Assembly: GCA_005223375.1 (NCBI GenBank) | Contig: RXOD01004782.1 | Coordinates: 1 to 18,300, forward strand | Direction of reading: 5' to 3' | Source of the DNA: Amoebophrya sp. AT5.2 | Taxonomy: Eukaryota > Sar > Dinophyceae > Syndiniales > Amoebophryaceae | Length of the DNA stretch: 18,300 nt | Shown: positions 9,353 through 18,300 of the stretch, one piece after another | Layout: each line of letters begins with the position of its first letter | Position numbering within the stretch: the first letter of the stretch is position 1 | The notes under the pieces: generated by a model | What the model was told of the DNA's origin: nothing | What the model saw: the letters and a program-made list of their open reading frames with translations, nothing else | Database searches by the model: none | Translations under genes and position numbers: made by a program

Positions 9353-9405
9353 GAAGGCAAAAACTATATGCAAAAAGGAACCTATCAGCTTTTATCGTGT
9401 ATTGT

Positions 9406-9650
9406 ATAGGCTTAGGCGGGTTAGGATTGCCATTGCGATAATTTATTTGCACACTTTTTATCTATGGTCATGGAGTCTACCTGTATGCGCTTAAGTGGTG
9501 GTGTTCAGTGTTAGTGGACAGCCAGCAAAGGCCCACTATGCTACGCTTAGGCCTACGCTTCTGATGATGTCCTCAGGCTCAGGCGGCTGCTCTTGCACGA
9601 CCAAGAACTACCGCGAACAACCATTTTGATAGATTTTGCTTGATTTGAGA
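9406..9650. repeat. truncated, decayed fourth unit (D)
   Basis: It resembles the start of units B and C: telomere-like tract, ggttaggattgcc, ggcccacta, tctgatgatgtc and ctaccgcgaacaaccatttt. It differs by many substitutions and indels and stops at about 9650, before any gene. It marks the right edge of the array. Confidence 0.75.
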
Positions 9651-10016
9651 GTTAAGTACAAAGCTGCGACAATCTTCTTGGCGGTTCGGAGGAGGTGTTC
9701 ATCGGCTCATGCTGGTATAACAGACAGATTGGATTCCTCTATGCCGTGGCTTTCATCCGTTGCTCTAAAAGAACCACATTTTGCTCGTGCTCGTGGCATT
9801 AAATGTTCCTGCGTATAGGTGGAGGATCGATCGTGATTCATCGTCGCCGATGGTGCAAACTAGCCACCAAAGCCACGAGCTTAGATACACAACGTACACC
9901 TACTGTGACGCTGGCGCCTACCCATAGGCATTGGCTTATTTTTCAGCACGACAAACTACCTATGAACCTCATCGTCTACTTCCCGACAATCAGTTGAAAG
10001 AAGGCACCACCACGCA
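9651..10016. other. intergenic region upstream of the VSR gene
   Basis: Single-copy sequence between the array and the receptor gene. Small frames only, and no similarity recognised. It should contain the receptor promoter and 5' UTR. Confidence 0.5.
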
Positions 10017-12929
10017 ATGGCTCGGCCAACTGCTGGGGCAGCTCGTTTTCGGCCTCCTACCGCGAGGAGCCTCTCCACTACCGCCGACAACACCACCAAC
10101 ATCCTGCGAAAGCCTTTTCGCGCCTCCTACCTCCTCTTCCAGTTGCTGTTGAGGATAGGAATCGGGGGTTTTTGGTCCTCGCAGCTGCAGCCGGACTGGA
10201 AAAGTAACTTTTTTTTCAACAACTTGAATTTCAACAACTCGAACTCTCTCTACACCGCGCGCGCCCAAATCCACGTGATTTCGCCGAAGTCTCTCCGGGA
10301 CGCGTTTTCCCACTCCGCCAGCACCATGTACGGCACCACGGCCACCTTCGGCGCGCCCTACTTCGGCGCGCGGGTCGTCGGCAAGGTCCTGTTCGGCGAG
10401 AGCAAAAACGGCAACCTGCACTGCGACGCCGACGACTACGAGGTGCCCGCGATTCCGGAGGACTCCAACCTCATGCCCATCGTGGTCGTCCGCCGCGGCC
10501 ACTGCTCGTTCGCGAAGAAGGTATTGGTTGCGGAAACGACGAAGAAGGCGGCCGCTGTGATAATCGTAGACAAGGCGGACTCTAGTAAGACCGCGGAGCA
10601 GATCCAGGCGACGATAATGGCGGACGACGAGGCAAACACGGGCGCATCAATCAAGATACCGTCGATCCTGCTGTCCCACTTCGAGGGCGACCAGCTCATC
10701 GAGGCCGTGCGGAAAGCGGAGGTTAAGTCTGCAAAAAACTCAACGCTATGGTCCTAAGGCAGGCCGATTGATCGGTAGACAGTGGTAGGTAAGGATCCCC
10801 GAAAAGGGGCGATGGGATTTTTAGTCGAGTACTTACCTCTTTAAAGGGGTTCGTTGCCTAGAGGGCTTTGTGACGGAGCTCTCTGGAAGTGTCAGCCCTT
10901 CGCCGTCTTGGGGGTCTCTTTGTTCTGTAGGGTCGCCCATCTACTGCCTGCTAGTGTTCATCGCGTCGTGCCCCTTGCTTTCTTTGAAGGGGTATCGACG
11001 GACACAGAAGTGAGAGGGTCTGTGACGAAGCTGGCCTCAGACCCTGCGTTGAGTTTTTCAAACCTCTAAAGAGGAGGAAAACGAGGCGGTGATCGTGAAA
11101 CTCGCGTGGGACATCCCGCAGAGCAACTACGTGATCTCGGACTTGTGGTTCTCGTCGGGCAGCCGCGAGGCGAACCGCTTCCTGAAAAACTTCGCGCCCA
11201 TCGCGGAAGCCTTCAAAGAAAACTTGAGCTTCGTGCCGCACTACCACATCATCTCGCTGCCGGCGGTATGGCTTGGAATTTCGATTGTAGATGAAAAATG
11301 AGAGGCTGATGCAGCCAGCGAGATGAGCATAGATACAGACCGTTCGGTTCCTATGAATATTTGTGAAGAAATCTTCCGCCTCGCAGCTACGAGTGCCGCG
11401 AGAAATTCTGCTGATAAATATCGAACAGGAATCCGACTCGATGTCGCTGTGCTTACCGGCGGCGGAGGACTCGCCGAAGGATAAGAACAAGTTTTGCGCC
11501 GCTGACCCCGACGGTGAGGGCACCGCCACCGGCAGGCAAGTCGTGGAGGAAGATTTGAGGCAAATCTGCATCTTCAAAAACAGCGAGAAGTGGAGCAATC
11601 CAGAGGTGCAGCCTATTGTTTCCTTTGGGTCTGAACATGAAACAGAAACCCTACCAGATTCTACGCTGGTTGGGGCGGTTGCATACACAGCAGAAACCAG
11701 CTCTTGTGAGGAACTCCATCTCAACACACCAGCAATTGTTAGATGAACGTGAACCAATTCATTGTACAGGTGAAGGACAGCGGCGAGTTGTTTGGGTACA
11801 GTGAGCAGTTTTGGAAGTACATCCGCAAGTTCTGGCGGAGGTGCACCAAATCGGGGAGGGACTACACGAAGTTTACGAAGGAGTGCAGCGAGGAGGTGAT
11901 GGAGGCGATCGAGCCTCGCATAGATCCGAAAGTCATCGACCGCTGCGTCAAAAAGGACTGGAGAAAACTCCTGAGCAAAGAAATAAGAAACCACGCCTGG
12001 TCGCCTCTTGCGATGAGAATAAACGGATGGAGGTACAACTACGGAGATTGATTTTTTTACGGCCGCTATAGTTGACTTTCTTCAGCTTGTTTCCCAGCAA
12101 GCAGCTTTCCTTTTATCCCAGCAAGGATGATAAATAGATCGGTCTTTTCAGATACCCCTACCGATTGCGATGCGCAGCTATCGAGCAAGCTCCCCAATAA
12201 CTTTCCTTTTCAGGTATTCCGGCCCCATCGAGACTTCCTTGGTGATGCGCAGCATCTGCGGTGGGTTTCTGAAGCCGCCCAAGGAGTGCGAGGACTTTTT
12301 GCACCTCATCCCCCAGAACGGCAGTGTGGTCGGGGGGAGGGAGATGCTGACCATGTGGAACGTTGTGGTTCTGTTCAGCTTAAGGGTTGAAAAAATTCAG
12401 GTTCTGGTCCAGGTGGAGGTTTGCCGTGTCTGGGTCACAAGAATACTACACCTCCTTGCCACTCGCAGGAGATTGCCCACCTCCCTCCAGGAACGAGATC
12501 TAGGATCGGCAGTAGGATGAGACTCCGACTGTTACGCCCCCACGGCCCACGAGACGGCTGCGTCGTTCCAGGATCTGTGACGTGTTGGTTCCTACCTGAG
12601 CAAATTGCAGCCATAGAAAGCTGCCAGCTACCCTTCTTAGTCGGGTATCGCTGCGCGATGGCCATCACTGATCGGAAGACGACAGACGGGATTTGCCAAG
12701 GGCTAAACCTAAACCTGAGGCACGACCTGGGTTTTTTCAACCTCTAAGCAGCATCGTGACCACGCTGTTTCTGACCATGTTCACGATCTACAAAAAGTAC
12801 TTAACCTCCTCCGTCCGGCACGCGTTGCGCGAAGAAGTGATGCTGGAGGTGCGGAGCCAGATGGCAGACTACGCGCCACTAGAGGACGGGCCGGCGGTAG
12901 TGCGGGAAATGAAAAAATTCACCTTCTAG
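10017..12929 (+). CDS. vacuolar-sorting-receptor-like membrane protein, 6 exons
   Basis: Proposed exons: 10017-10721, 11086-11265, 11429 (or 11387)-11605, 11770-12032, 12214-12372, 12749-12929. The product is about 554-568 residues. Plant and alveolate VSRs bind vacuolar or secretory-organelle cargo in the Golgi. Seen here: an N-terminal hydrophobic stretch near residues 37-52, a PA domain (PIVVVRRGHCSFAKKV), then VIVKLAWDIPQSNYV, SGSREANRFLKNFAPIAEAF and FVPHYHIISLP. These are followed by KFCAADPDG and EEDLRQICIFK, by WRRCTKSG with ECSEEVMEAI, and by INGWRYSGPIETSLVMRSIC. One transmembrane helix spans the exon 5/6 junction. The cytosolic tail contains DYAPLED, a YxxPhi sorting signal like YMPL of plant VSRs. 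The EGF-like repeats of plant VSRs are not evident. The first and last introns have terminal inverted repeats. Exon 1 may lack an upstream signal-peptide exon. Confidence 0.85.
10722..11085 (+). mobile_element. VSR intron 1: introner-like element with terminal inverted repeats
   Basis: The 364-bp intron lies between codons for RKAE and AVIVKLAW. AAAAACTCAACGC at 10734-10746 is the exact reverse complement of 11046-11058, and similarity continues inward imperfectly for some 15 more bases. The outer ends read TTAAG... and ...CCTCTAAAG, as in the last VSR intron. GAGG lies just outside both ends (10719-10722; 11071-11074). Canonical GT-AG splicing works. Exact removal of the element plus one GAGG copy also keeps the frame and would add EEN-type residues. 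Confidence 0.7.
12373..12748 (+). mobile_element. VSR last intron: second introner-like element of the same family
   Basis: The intron interrupts the transmembrane helix. The element appears to run from TTAAGGGTTGAAAAAA (12380-12395) to TTTTTTCAACCTCTAAG (12732-12748). GTTGAAAAAA at 12386-12395 is the exact reverse complement of 12732-12741, and weaker pairing extends to about 40 bp. CAGC lies directly outside both ends (12376-12379 and 12749-12752), as expected for a target duplication. GT-AG splicing (12373-12748, or to 12751) keeps the frame. Exact excision leaving one CAGC also keeps the frame and adds a Phe in the helix. Confidence 0.7.
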
Positions 12930-13535
12930 AAGCTATGTTTTTCGCGAAAGAAGGAACAGCATCACTTTCACTGTGATGCTCATCGATAGTTGACGGAGGA
13001 TGTCGACACGTCGACTCATCCGTGGATCGGGACTTGCCAAGCAAATGCAAGCCCTGCCTCCCGACGCAGCAATGCAATTAACTTATTCATGGTCATCTCC
13101 CGCGCCTGCGGCGTCTGGTCGTCAGCCGGGATCGTGAGGGCGATCCTACTAACTTATGGCATGGGCGTCAGCGTCTCTGCATCTTGTTCTTGTTCAATCG
13201 TATCAAACAAGAGCGGAGAGCCAGATGCAGCAACTCGCGCTGCTTTTTCCATCCGTGTGGATGTGCGTGGTGATCTCTAAATGCGATTATGCTTCTGGCC
13301 TCGTGAAACCGATCGCCGTGGTAACATTTGGTTCTCGTTTCCAGCCTGTTCTGGCGCTGGTCGTTATGTGGGCCCGGTGGACGTTCGCATCGCTAGACCT
13401 ACTTACTTCCAAACCGACAGGCAGAGAAAAGGAAAACCGGTGAGTTAATATCGCTTTCTTTTCCACCAGTTCCACGTTCACCAACATTTCCACCTTCGAT
13501 CTCTGTCTCTCCTCACTCTGTGCCACCAGCTCAGC
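12930..13535. other. VSR/PGK intergenic region with a hairpin
   Basis: No gene seen. AGCATCAC at 12958-12965 and GTGATGCT at 12973-12980 form a perfect 8-bp stem with a 7-nt loop, 28 bases after the VSR stop, so it would lie in the 3' UTR. Just before PGK (13490-13535) a pyrimidine-rich tract ends in ccaccagctcag, which looks like a splice acceptor and might serve trans-splicing if this is a dinoflagellate. That use is inference. Confidence 0.55.
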
Positions 13536-15319
13536 ATGTTGTCCTCGAAGCTTGGCCTCCTCGACTTGTCTGCGGACAAGATTGCCGGCAAGCGCGTCCT
13601 GATGCGGGTCGATTTCAACGTTCCGCTCGACAAGGAAACCAACTCCACCGTGAAGGACGAGACGCGGCTAAAGGCGGCCGTGCCCACGATCGAGGCGATC
13701 CTAGGTCAGAAACCGAAGAGTTTGATCCTGATGTCTCACCTGGGGAGACCAGACGGGCGCGAGCAGACGAAGTTCTCGCTTAAGCCGGTGGTGCCGTACC
13801 TGGAGAAACTGCTGGGGGGAAAGACGGTGACGTTTGTTTCGAACGCGGTGGGGGAGCTGGAAAAGCTGGAACCAATGCCGGAAATCGCGCTGCTCGAGAA
13901 TCTCAGGTTCCACGTCGCCGAAGAGGGGAAGGGAGTACTGTCTAAGTAACTTTTACCTACAACTTACTTATGCCTCATAGTTGTGATAAGTATCCTCTTC
14001 CGCGGGGCTCCTTCGTGAAAGTGAAGCTGTCAGCTATGTTCTCGAGCTCGTCACTCGTTCAATTAATCGATTCATACATTGGTTGGACAAGCGCAATGGT
14101 GCCAATCGGTTGCCTGCTTGGTCGATCGCTGTATACGAACCCTGCTTCGGCTCCCCTCCCAGGTCGACGCCGACGGCAACAAGACGAAGGCGTCGGCCGA
14201 CGACGTCACCGCGTTCCGAAAGGCGCTTTCTTCGTACGCGGACATTTACATTAACGACGCCTTCGGCACCGCCCACCGCGCGCATTCCTCCATGGTCGGC
14301 GTCGACTGCGAAACCCGGGCCGCCGGGCTCCTCATGAAGAAAGAACTCGACTACTTCGCGAAGGTACTGGTAAAAAGTAGACTGGCGTTGGCCGCAGCCG
14401 CTTAGTCTGACGTCGTGCCACGGGATCTTCATGCTTTTTGAATTTAGTCCTTGCTGTCGTGATGTGACGACCTTCTCTCTACTGAGCGCATCCTTCAAAA
14501 CGGTGCCATCGCAGGCGTTGGAGAGCCCGCAGCGGCCGTTTTTGTCGATTTTGGGTGGCGCCAAGGTGAAGGACAAGATTCAGCTGATTGACAACCTTCT
14601 CGACAAAGTGGACATGATGATCATCGGGGGCGGAATGGCATACACCTTCAAAAAAGTTCTCGACGGGATGCCGATTGGTATCTATTAACCTGATAGATTA
14701 CGGGCTTTTGGTCGGCTGAAAAAATAAGACCTCTCTGTTCTTCTACTTCGGATCGCATTCGCAATTGCCCCAATGAATATCGGATATACTTAATCGCCAT
14801 CGCGAAAAAGGTACGTCTCTGTACGACGAGGAGGGTGCCGCTATCGTCCCCACCATCATGAAGAAGGCCGAGGAGAAGGGCGTGAAGATCCAGATTCCGT
14901 GCGACTATCTTTGTGCGGACAAGTTCGACGCCAACGCCGCCACCAAGGACGCCTGCGACGCCGCTTCCGGCGGTGAGGGGATTCCGGAGGGGTGGATGGG
15001 TCTGGACTGCGGGCCCAAGTCCATGGCGAAAAACAAAGAAATGATCCTATCCGCGAAAACCATTTTGTGGAACGGGCCGCAGGGCGTGTTCGAATTCGAG
15101 AAGTTCGCGAAGGGCAGCCTCAGTTGCCTGGACGCGGTGGTAGAGGCGACGGCGAAGTGCGGGGCGATCTCGATCGTGGGGGGCGGCGACACCGCATCGC
15201 TCGTGGAAAACGCGGGGAAGGCGCCGGAAATCTCGCACGTGTCCACGGGCGGAGGGGCGAGCCTCGAGCTGCTGGAAGGAAAAGCACTGCCGGGAGTCGT
15301 GGCGCTAAGTGAGAAATAG
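13536..15319 (+). CDS. PGK: phosphoglycerate kinase, 4 exons
   Basis: Exons are 13536-13934, 14163-14363, 14515-14677 and 14811-15319, with GT-AG introns of 228, 151 and 133 bp. They join into 423 residues, the usual family length. The enzyme transfers phosphate from 1,3-bisphosphoglycerate to ADP in glycolysis. Visible motifs in order: [14 protein letters not shown] (N-domain substrate loop), [81 protein letters not shown] across the third junction, [27 protein letters not shown] and [13 protein letters not shown]. No residue expected for catalysis looks missing. The N-terminus [12 protein letters not shown] is short, with no targeting peptide, so a cytosolic enzyme is likely. Unspliced reading meets stops in each intron, which confirms the introns. 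Confidence 0.96.
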
Positions 15320-16279
15320 ATTAAGTAGGAACAATGGGGAGCTCCATCGGCGCAACGTCTGACGCAGATCTTTATGTGACAGTGACGTCACTACGCTCTA
15401 CTTCTACACACGACTAAGTACTACACATGATCATGCTGCGCATAAATAATCGCACGAAAGTCTTTTACTCGGCCTTCTTCATCTTCCGATCGGCTGAAGG
15501 TCAATGTTTTGAACTCCACTTCTTTGGAGGACAAAGAAAAACAACCGAAAGTGCAACCATGAACCCTCGCCACCACAGGCGAAGCGTCAGATCTCTTCCG
15601 AGCGCAATACAAACTCCACCTGGCAGCGAGAACAGGTACTGACTTCTGTGATGAACCCATATTGCTGTTCTGAATCCATCGTAGTAGAATTGGTAATGGA
15701 ATGCATCAAGGTCTCCCCTTTATGTGTGGTTCTCGAATCCAAGGCGCTGCTTTCTTTCGTTCAATCGAACACCGTGGGAGCAGACATTCTTCCTCGGTTA
15801 CTTCATCAGTCGAGAGAACGACGGACACTCCGCTCGAAAGATGAGACTGTAGGATTTTCCGTTTGTCCCTTGAGTTTCCCCAGGAGCAGCCTCCTGCAAG
15901 AAACACCCGCCGCTTGATAGTAGCAACTTGGCCTCGCCTGAGAAAGGTGCCCGCGGCCGCAAACGCCATCCACTACGCGCCATCTTTTTTTTTCCACCGA
16001 GAAGTAGCACGAAGACGAACAAGCCGTATAAAGTACTTACGTAGCGGCCCACTTCACAGCCACAGGCAGCGGTGACAGTACTAGCGTGTATTGATGATTA
16101 GGATTAGTACAGCACTTCCTGTTCCACTTTTTACTTCCACGTCAAGAAGTGGTCCAACCCAGTTTTCTCGCAGTTCTTGTACCTTAGGTACTTCCTTGTT
16201 TTCTCGCTACGGTTACGGCGACTACGCATCCTACCAAGCTCGTCGTGGTTTTCACCAACTACAAGGTCTGACGTCCAAA
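15320..16279. other. PGK/AGXT intergenic region, no gene called
   Basis: Frames of 60-90 residues on both strands (for example + 15427-15642 and 15648-15917) match nothing recognised and lack coding-type codon use. GTGACGTCAC near 15382 is a 10-bp palindrome of CRE/ATF type; no function is claimed. The last 189 bases (16091-16279) are in frame with the aminotransferase and could be an N-terminal extension. Confidence 0.5.
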
Positions 16280-18086
16280 ATGGTTGTCGCGAACCCTTTA
16301 ACCGCCGGCAAAATCAAGCCCCAGCTCGCCCCGGTGACTCGCTTGTTGCTCGGGCCCGGACCCCAAAATGCGCACCCAAGAGTGCACGCGGCGATGAGCC
16401 TCCCCCAAATCGGGCACATGGACGGCGACTTCCTCCGCATCGTCGAAGACATCAAGCATCTGTTGCGGTAACCACGCCACCTATAACCTATTTTTTTACT
16501 CTTACTTATCAACCGACAGTGCGCGCGACCACAAGGAAGTCAGTGATCTATTTACTTCTCAACGCACCAGCGCGCGCGCCAGGCAAATCCCCACCCCCGA
16601 ATCCTCGTCCAAAGGTACGTGTGGCAGACGGAGAATTCTTTTACCGTTCCCGTTTCCGGTACTGGCTCCGCGGCTTGGGAGGCTGCTGTCGCCAACACCA
16701 CGGAGTTCGGTGACACGCACCTGATTTGTGTGAACGGCTACTTCGGCGAGCGCGCGATTGATCTGCACGGGAGGTACACGGACAAGATTGAGAAGATCGA
16801 AAAACCCTACGGCGAGGTGTTCACGGTTGCGGAAATCGAGGAGGGGCTCAAAAAGTACAAGCCGAGTCTGGTGTGGCTCTGCCACGCGGAAACGTCGACG
16901 GGGACGTGCCAGCCGTTTATGAAGGAGATAGGGGAGTTGTGCAGGAAATACGACGTCCTCCTCATGTTGGACACGGTGACGTCGATTTGCGGAGTACCAA
17001 TCGCGCTGGACGAGTGGAAAGTAGACGTGGCCTACGCAGGAGGGCAGAAGTGTACAGTAGTTTCTCGTTCTGGTCTGGGTTCGAATTCGATTTCTTCTTG
17101 CACTGAAGGCTAGTATAGCTGGTGGTGTAACTGAAACTGTAGAAAGAAGAACGAAATGCTATATTTCCTTCTTCCGCTTCGAATCGCGCCACCATCGCAT
17201 GAATCCACACGACCAGGCATGGGCTGCCCCCCTGGCATCGCCCCTCTGACCCTCGGTCCGCGCGCCCTCGCCAAGCTCGACGGCCGCAAGGACAAGGTGA
17301 AGAACTGGTACCTCGACATGAGCATGATTCGCAAGTACATGGTTGCTCCCGAGGGTGCTGCGCGCGTGTACCACCACACCGCGCCGATTTCCATGGCCTA
17401 CGCGATGCGCGAGGCGTTGACGCTCGTCGCCGAGGAGGGGCTGGAGAAGTGCCAAGCGCGGCACCGGGAGAACGCGGAGTACTTCTGGGCGGAGTTGGAG
17501 AAAATCGGGTTAATGCCGGTGGTGGAGGTAGACATCCGCGTGCCGTCGCTGACGACGGTGAAGATACCGGAAAACGTGGACGGGATGAAGGTGATCGGGA
17601 TGATTAAGGAGAGAGTCGACTCATTGTCATTTCTCGACACAAGTTCGAGATCGATTATATCGGGAGCGCGCTGGTGGGGAGCCTGAAGGGAGTTGTGGGA
17701 GACTTGTAGTTCGTGACCGATCAATTTGCGTGGTAGGCATTCTTGGGCCCCATGGAGGTCGTGTGTGGTGTCTGATATTGGACTGGTATTGGTCAGCGAT
17801 ATTGGGGGCTTGTATTGTTTAGGGCGAAAGAACTGTAGGAAAGCAGCGGGGGAGGGGGTTGCACTTGCAGCCTATAAATATGTTGTCATTTCGGAAACAG
17901 AAATGGGTTTTATCTCTCTCTAAGACGCTGCGCGACAAGTTCGACATCGAGATCGGGGGCGCGCTGGGGAGCCTGAAGGGCAAAGCGTGGCGAATCGGGC
18001 TGATGGGATACAACAACAGGAAGGACGTGGTCAAGTGCGTAGTCTCGGCGCTGGATGAATGCGTGCAAGCGGTGAAGTCAGGATGA
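16280..18086 (+). CDS. AGXT: alanine-glyoxylate / serine-pyruvate aminotransferase, 4 exons
   Basis: Exons are 16280-16467, 16615-17051, 17217-17614 and 17925-18086, with GT-AG introns of 147, 165 and 310 bp. The product is 394 residues (human 392). It is a PLP-dependent class V (fold type I) aminotransferase that converts glyoxylate to glycine with alanine or serine as donor. Motifs seen: LLLGPGPQNAHPRVHAAM, IGHMDGDF, TVPVSGTGSAAWEAAVANT, VWLCHAETSTGTCQPF, LMLDTVTSICGVP, AYAGGQKCMGCPPGIAPLT (PLP lysine at about residue 208), ARVYHHTAPISMAYAMREAL, RVPSLTTVKIPE and KFDIEIGGALG with WRIGLMGYN. There is no PTS1 at the C-terminus (...AVKSG). An in-frame Met at 16091 would add 63 residues rich in Arg and Ser with almost no acids, a plausible mitochondrial presequence, so the start is uncertain. 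The last intron holds a second copy of part of exon 4. Confidence 0.94.
17632..17706 (+). pseudogene. second, decayed or alternative copy of AGXT exon 4 within intron 3
   Basis: Bases 17633-17690 align with 17928-17980 of the real last exon (caagttcga.atcga, cgggagcgcgctgg, ggggagcctgaaggg). In the matching frame it reads HKFEIDYIGSALVGSLKGVV, then ends at a TAG, against DKFDIEIGGALGSLKGKAW in exon 4. The two indels are each three bases. It is out of frame with simple read-through from exon 3. It is either a relic of exon duplication or an alternative terminal exon giving a shortened enzyme. Confidence 0.7.
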
Positions 18087-18300
18087 ACTGCGGATGCGGC
18101 AAAAATTAATCGCGCATTAAAAATCATGTACTACTGTGGAAAGGATACAGTCACAGAACCGTTGACGCAAGATGAAAGCCAGAGACGGCTCCTGTGGAAA
18201 AAGCAGTAAGAAAACTACCGAGGTGAATTTTTATCGTAAGATAAGAAAGTATGCTTCCGAGTCCGACCGCCCTCGCAGTTCTTGTCGCATGATCTTCGAT
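18087..18300. other. downstream flank of AGXT
   Basis: A 3' UTR or intergenic sequence, with no gene or clear hairpin recognised before the window ends. Confidence 0.4.

Larger units (their letters stand above)
7824..9405. repeat. tandem repeat unit C (secreted-protein array)
   Basis: Third unit. Its upstream block closely matches unit B minus the 117-bp insertion. It carries the intact gene at 8547-8942. After the gene, about 250 bp (8946-9200) have no match in units A or B. The tail sequence then reappears in short tandem copies (9201-9352), with the block GCAGCCCCGGACTGCAACGA also found at about 5524 in unit A. The + frame 7833-8138 (101 residues, MYELYVEVV...) is open here but not in unit A, so it is not called as a gene. 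Confidence 0.85.

Noticed and set aside
13935..14162. Premature stop after PGK residue 136
   Set aside because: It lies in an intron. Splicing GGA/GTACTG to CCCAG/GTCGAC restores EEGKGVDADGNK.
15724..15742. GGTTCTCGAATCC, reminiscent of a tRNA T-arm
   Set aside because: The spacing is wrong, and no A-box, acceptor stem or anticodon arm could be built around it.
15427..15917. Two consecutive + strand frames of 71 and 89 residues between PGK and AGXT
   Set aside because: No recognised domain, no coding bias, no plausible splice join to a known gene.
17052..17110. Read-through of AGXT exon 2 to a nearby stop, suggesting a truncated gene
   Set aside because: A GT-AG intron at 17052-17216 restores the PLP-site motif QKCMGCPPG exactly, so the gene is intact.

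Overview
The window looks like nuclear DNA of a protist, most likely an alveolate of the dinoflagellate lineage. A parasitic syndinian such as Amoebophrya is my best guess, at moderate to low confidence. The reasons are intron-rich genes of eukaryotic type (cyclophilin/U-box, vacuolar sorting receptor), short GT-AG introns of about 100-380 bp, GC-rich third codon positions, all recognisable genes on the + strand, and introns that carry terminal inverted repeats, as reported for Amoebophrya introner elements. No bacterial operon, tRNA, rRNA, CRISPR array or autonomous transposase was seen.

Layout. 1-47: a perfect 23-bp inverted repeat. 681-2856: PPIL2-type U-box/cyclophilin splicing-associated peptidyl-prolyl isomerase, two exons. 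3507-3877: a 90-residue lysine-rich orphan, two exons. About 4153-9650: a tandem array of repeat units of about 1.6-2 kb, each carrying a short gene for a secreted, very basic protein. Copy A has an acidic TGEE repeat tail, copy B is frameshifted, copy C is intact, and a truncated fourth unit ends the array. Degenerate TTTAGGG/TTAGG tracts mark the unit junctions. 10017-12929: a vacuolar-sorting-receptor-like type I membrane protein with a PA domain and a YxxPhi tail motif, six exons. Two of its introns have terminal inverted repeats of one related family. 13536-15319: phosphoglycerate kinase, four exons, complete. 16280-18086: alanine-glyoxylate/serine-pyruvate aminotransferase, four exons, with a second, decayed or alternative copy of the last exon inside the last intron.

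The genes do not form a pathway. PPIL2 acts in the spliceosome or ubiquitin system, VSR in cargo sorting, PGK in glycolysis, and AGXT in glyoxylate/serine metabolism. The shared strand would fit dinoflagellate-style unidirectional clusters. The parts most worth following up are the secreted-protein array (candidate effector family), the inverted-repeat introns in VSR, and the duplicated last exon of AGXT. All exon boundaries were placed by eye from splice signals and protein-family alignment from memory; transcripts would settle them.
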